From positions 482,001-546,000 of the forward strand of contig JABBOT010000002.1 of assembly GCA_016165875.1 (NCBI GenBank): 64,000 nt of DNA, read 5' to 3'. Origin of the DNA: Acanthopleura granulata. Taxonomy: Eukaryota; Mollusca; Polyplacophora; Chitonida; Chitonidae. Under the pieces are notes generated by a model that saw only the letters and a list, made by a program, of their open reading frames with translations, made no database searches and was not told the DNA's origin. Below, piece after piece: positions 59,469 through 64,000 of the stretch. A program made the translations under genes and the position numbers. Every line of letters begins with the position of its first letter. Position 1 is the first letter of the stretch.

Positions 59469-59758
59469 CTACGCAGACATTTCAATCTCGAATGTATGAT
59501 TGTTTGGCCGGAAGTTGAATGAAAGTCTCTTTGAATATAATGTGCCAGTTGGCCTCAGCGGAAATGAAAATATGACCTGGAACTGAAACATATCAGCGCA
59601 GTTTATCATCTTATCAAACACGCGTGCTTTGTCCGATGCCGCTAAGGCCCATACTATATTCCACGCTTTAAAGTCTGGGTCGAAATTGAAGATCAGAAGA
59701 TACGGGACATTCACGGGTAAGAGCAGACTTTCATACATCTGCTCATCATTTGAACATG
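59469..59758 (-). CDS. Candidate terminal coding exon, unrecognised protein
   Basis: On the minus strand a good acceptor (cacttgttacttgatgtcg then tgcatttcag) ends at 59759. The following 290 bases are open to a TAG at 59469-59471. The translation looks like a real protein: NVPYLLIFNFDPDFKAWNIV, ADMFQFQVIFSFPLRP, then KRLSFNFRPNNHTFEIEMSA at the C-terminus, with alternating hydrophobic residues suggesting a beta-rich fold. It needs one base from a preceding exon. The upstream side on the minus strand holds many consensus donors inside the 49-bp array (60640-61175), but no coding exon was fixed there. No family is recognised. Confidence 0.4.
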
Positions 59759-60639
59759 CTGAAATGCACGACATCAAGTAACAAGTGAGGCATGCTCTAA
59801 TTTACAATAGAAATCAATAAATTTCACTTTGATGAAATCTCTGTTTTGCGGCCCGGATTTAATATAAAGACCTAATGTAATGGGCCCGTTTATAGATCGA
59901 ATATCTGTAGCCCTGTAGAGCTCTCTACCTCCTACACTCTAACGTTTGATGTTACATATGACACATGCCTAGGAGAAAGTGAATGTCACCAAAATATATT
60001 CTTCCATACATGTGTTATGCATGTATGCTTTGGGTTTTACGTCGTACTGAACAATTTTTCAGTTATACGACGACGAATGTAGATACATGTATGCTGTGTC
60101 TCTTTGTGATAGGACGAGTCCATGCCGTCAAAGTGATGCCGCCACTGGAGCATCATGCCGAAGACACCCCATCCAGTCACATTATGCTTTTCTATAAACT
60201 AAACACTCTAGTGTGTACAAGTTCTGAATGACCCATTTGTTTTAAACATGTTTAAATATACAGCACAAAAGTGAGACTAATACTTCCATGTATGTGTGTA
60301 TGTATGCTTGGGGTTTTACGTCAGAGTCAACAAATGTCGACGAAGAGTCTTCGGAATCTATATACACGTCTACATATACATACTGAGCGCCTAGCTAGGC
60401 AGCAACAAGTATACCATTTTTAAAGTCTTTGGTATGACCCGACCTCCTGACCTCCATACGTTGTATGTCACAGAGACACCAAACAATTACATTGAAATTC
60501 CACATGGTATGTATTTAACATCAAATGTTATTGTCATTTCTTATGACAACATTTTCGCTCTGCACCGCTTCAGCTAGTTTTCATCTTTATTACTCGCCGA
60601 CTTTGCTTGTCAAATCACACTTACACAGACCATGTTCAT
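59759..60639. other. Gene-free stretch with two SINE-tail-like pieces
   Basis: gggttttacgtcgtactgaa (60031) and ggggttttacgtcagagtca (60311) look like eroded minus-strand SINE tails. Each is preceded by similar catgtatgctt sequence, so a 280-bp local duplication is also possible. Confidence 0.4.
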
Positions 60640-61175
60640 TTACTCATCATCATCTGCTTGTTGTTCTTTGACTCTCACCTGCATCACTTTAGACATCGCC
60701 ATCTGCTTGTTGTTCTTTGACTCTCACCTGCATCACTTTAAACATCGCCATCTGCTTGTTGTTCTTTGACTCTCACCTGAATCACTTTAAACATCGCCAT
60801 CTGTTTGTCATTCTCTGATATTCTTTTTCATAACTTTACTCATCACCATTTGCTTGTCTTTCTTTGATACTCACCTTCATAACTTTACTCATCACCATTT
60901 GCTTGTCTTTCTTTGATACTCACCTTCATAACTTTACTCATCACCATTTGCTTGTCTTTCTTTGATACTCACCTTCATAACTTTACTCATCACCATTTGC
61001 TTGTCTTTCTTTGATACTCACCTTCATAACTTTACTCATCACCATTTGCTTGTCTTTCTTTGATACTCACCTTCATAACTTTACTCATCACCATTTGCTT
61101 GTCTTTCTTTGATACTCACCTTCATAACTTTACTCACTACCATTTGCTTGTCATTCTTGATACTCACCTTCTTAA
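60640..61175. repeat. Tandem repeat, 49-bp unit, about 11 copies
   Basis: The first three units carry tgttctttgactctcacctg and the next seven or so carry tgtctttctttgatactcac, with a period of exactly 49 where measured (60661 to 60710; 60841 to 60890). The middle units are nearly identical, implying recent homogenisation. On the minus strand nearly every unit contains CAG|GTGAGAG or AAG|GTGAGTAT. Confidence 0.95.
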
Positions 61176-61202
61176 CATTAATGGTTTATGGATGAAATAA
61201 TG

Positions 61203-61500
61203 ACCACTGTGGCTCACTTGGTTAGCACGCTGGCGAAGCGCAATGACCCAGAAGCCTCTCATTAATGCGGGCACTGTGAGTTCAAGTTCAGCTCATGCTG
61301 GCTTCCTCTCCAACCGTACGTGGGAAGGTCTGGCAGTAACCTGTGGATAGTTGTGGGTTTCCCCCGAGCTTTGCACAGTTTCCTCCCACCTTCATGCTGG
61401 CCGCCGTTGTATTAGTGAAATATTCTTGAGTACGGCGTAAGAACGCCAATCAAATAAATAAATAAATAAATAATAAGTAAATAAATAGATAAATAAATAT
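61203..61500 (+). mobile_element. Full-length SINE with long A-rich tail
   Basis: The head cactgtggctcacttggtta, the B-box-like gtgagttcaagttcagctc, the body and the tail cttgagtacggcgtaagaac are followed by about ten aaat-type units. I did not find a clear target duplication. Confidence 0.92.
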
Positions 61501-61814
61501 TATCAACCTGGCGCTAATTCATAATCATTCATTCATTAAATTCTTAACTGTAAACATCGTCATCTGCTTATTAGGGGTCGACAACGTCCTGGCGGGGAAT
61601 TGCTTGGATTACCATAGTCTGTACTCCAATATCTTAAAAAGACTGGAAAAGATAAAGAAACCAAACTGGACAATGGTTATATAAGTTTTGACATTTTGAG
61701 AGATACACTGTACATTGAGACCAGCTCGATAATAAAGGTTGATTGAAGCCCAACTGCCTTGATTTCACTTAATTGTCGAGGTTTAAAAACCTACATGCCC
61801 ACGTAACAGCTTTA

Positions 61815-61871
<57 letters not shown>

Positions 61872-61874
61872 TTA

Positions 61875-61913
<39 letters not shown>

Positions 61914-63249
61914 GAGGGGTCCACGCCAGGATGCCTATTGAAATTCTTCGCACTACGATGGGATGTTTGGTAGTTTTTGAGATATCTGAGCTCAAAGTGT
62001 ATCAACAAATTTTTCCAGTTATAAAATGTTTTGAATCCCGTATACAAAAAGGGCATCAGCGGCAATTTTTAATTTTTTTTAATAAAACCATTTTTTTTTC
62101 AGTTTTATTCCATTTTTCCCTAATTTGATTATACTAGGAGGCAAACTGTATCCTGTTTAACGTAACTTTGTGTGCTGAATCCCAACATGGTAATAATTTT
62201 ACTGGATGTTTCAAAACTTTACCAGAATTGGGGGAAAAGCCAATTACTCTACTTTTTTGAGAAAACTTAATATAATAGACAGTTACTGTCTAAAAAAAGC
62301 ATCGTTTTCCATTTATTTCCGGATAACGACATTTTGAAGAAATTACATTTAACCCCGTAGAATGAAAACTATTGGAGCCAGAATGCTCTAACCTGTACAA
62401 GATTGGAACCCATGGTCTGCCCTTCATACGGCACATCAACAGATATGAGCTACGATGAATATTTTTTTTTATGCAGATTTTTGAACAATGTTAATAACGA
62501 ACAAGTAATACACCCCAACCCCCTTCACACCATCTAGCGAGACACCTCTTGAAATCGTTCAGATTATTAATTTTTGTTCACTTTATGCTTCAGGACTTCA
62601 AAAACAGCCAGATATAAAGACACCAGACTGAAAAGTCAAGGTACTCTAATGGTCAGACAAATTTTGACAATTTTCGAATTTTGATTCGTAGTATGGTTTT
62701 GAGTTTTAAAAAAAAAATTTACAAAAGTTTTTGTCCAAAAAAAACCGAACCGATCGGGGTGAAATTTTATACACTGTTACTACATATGAAGGCCTACTCT
62801 TAAATTAAATGTGTTGAATTCCAATTGCAAATTAGGATTTGGCACACCAATGAAAATAAACTAGATCAATTCTAAAAGCTGTCTAAATTGATGAAAGAAA
62901 CACATTTTCTAGACCTTCTTGACATCTGGAGAATGAATTTGCAAGTAATAGTTTCTTGGGACGTAAGGTTTTTACTTTATGGCCATAAAACATTTCAGAA
63001 ATGGTTAAAAGGACCCCTTGCAACTAGATGGGAAATCGTCCCCCGGTGTTGCAGGAGTGAGGTGTAAATATTTTCGCGCAGAAAAAGAAAGAAAATCTAC
63101 TTGAAAGTAAAGTACAATTACTATGCAACATATCTGTGAAAAATTGGAGTGGTGTGATTCATAGTTTTTGTTTGATCAGAAGGAAAACGTGAAGTCAAAA
63201 GCAGATTCGTTATTTTAGGGCGTTTTGCTGAGGGAAGTCCCATCATAAT
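61501..63249. other. Gene-free stretch
   Basis: No supported gene, and very AT-rich. It contains the ATT array listed separately and many poly-T or poly-A runs. Confidence 0.4.
61815..61912. repeat. (ATT)n microsatellite
   Basis: About 30 TTA/ATT trinucleotides with one ttttattttttt interruption near 61870-61881. Confidence 0.98.
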
Positions 63250-63355
63250 AAAAATATGACTGCGTGAACCAAAGTCATTTGTGCTTATTTGATGTCAAGC
63301 TGGAGAGTTCTAATATATTGAGAAGTGTCATGTTGGTTCGCGCAATCATATTTTT
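63250..63355. repeat. Hairpin with 22-bp arms
   Basis: aaaaatatgactgcgtgaac (63250) pairs with gttcgcgcaatcatattttt (ending 63355), with two mismatches. The loop is about 62 bp. Confidence 0.65.
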
Positions 63356-64000
63356 GTAAATCGAAAAAAAACAATGAAATATTTTCTTGGACCACATTCA
63401 CCATAATAGTTCATAATGTGTAGATCATTGTCACAGATACTATAGCGGTAACTGGTTAGGCTAACAATCCAGATGTCAGTAGAGCTGAGGTGTTCCATTC
63501 CTATTTCTCGTATAATTTTTTTTTTCAGTAACATGAGTAACGGAGGAAATGATTAAGTTAGGCCAGAGAGAAGTCGTATTTGTTTATATCTTGCAAAGCT
63601 CCATATTAGATATGTTTGCTACTATAATAAGTATGCCTGGACAACATATGGTATCTACTTTCAATGCAAGCTCCATGCAGCCAGAAATATGTAAGTGGTG
63701 ACCATGTTATCAGTCCACCATGTGGAATAGATACATTGGAAAGGCGCCTGCATGAGTTTGCCAGTCCACCTTAACAGGTGTCATATATTCACGATATAAT
63801 TCGTAAGACAAAACTTTTAAATCCAAATTCTTATAGATCTTAATTGAAGAGATATTAGCGGATAAAATATTGTGCAAAAAGACACTGTAGACGCTGGTGG
63901 TTAGTATTGGATATTTTTTTATTGCTGGCCAATTGCACTGCAAGACCAGTTATACCTCATGAATGTTCACAAACCTTCTTTCCATATTTCACTGGCCAAT
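63356..64000. other. Gene-free stretch
   Basis: No supported feature to the end of the window. Confidence 0.35.

Noticed and set aside
61773..61973. Open frame with poly-isoleucine and poly-tyrosine
   Set aside because: It is the translation of the ATT microsatellite.

Overview
The window looks like nuclear DNA from a marine invertebrate animal, most probably a bivalve or other mollusc. It is AT-rich and gene-poor, has animal-type splice sites, and carries at least a dozen copies or pieces of one tRNA-headed SINE whose tail (tacggcgtaaaacaccaatc followed by aaat repeats) I associate with bivalve genomes. The species is an inference. There are no bacterial features: no operons, ribosome binding sites or CRISPR.

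Layout. 1-4.5 kb holds two decayed pieces of a non-LTR retrotransposon: a reverse transcriptase fragment, then a zinc-knuckle ORF1 and an endonuclease domain with a SINE tail between them. 5-8.9 kb has two long-armed foldback elements around a broken DUF229 copy on the minus strand. 13-16.3 kb is the best-supported gene region: a full SINE with target duplication, a candidate first coding exon (+), and a large intact DUF229 exon (-) encoding a membrane-anchored alkaline-phosphatase-fold protein. The broken copy and the intact one are a DNA-level duplication, because similarity continues past the shared splice donor into the intron.

17-26 kb is repeats: a minisatellite flanked by a dispersed repeat family (20.1-21.5 kb) and a degenerate tandem array (23.4-24.3 kb). 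29-35 kb holds a candidate minus-strand exon, an inverted-repeat-bounded small ORF, a third foldback element with an exact 125-bp tandem duplication, and an element with perfect 123-bp inverted ends. 40.6-45 kb has several coding-looking, splice-site-flanked exons, two of which join in phase into a ~99-residue protein I do not recognise, plus four short tandem arrays or palindrome clusters.

46-64 kb has more SINE copies, including a near-identical inverted pair 477 bp apart, a relic of a second kind of reverse transcriptase, a candidate terminal exon at 59.5 kb (-), and a 49-bp array in which most units carry a 5' splice-site consensus.

Most listed reading frames are chance or repeat-derived. 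Only the DUF229 exon is a confident protein-coding gene. The other exon calls rest on splice signals and frame openness and need transcript data.
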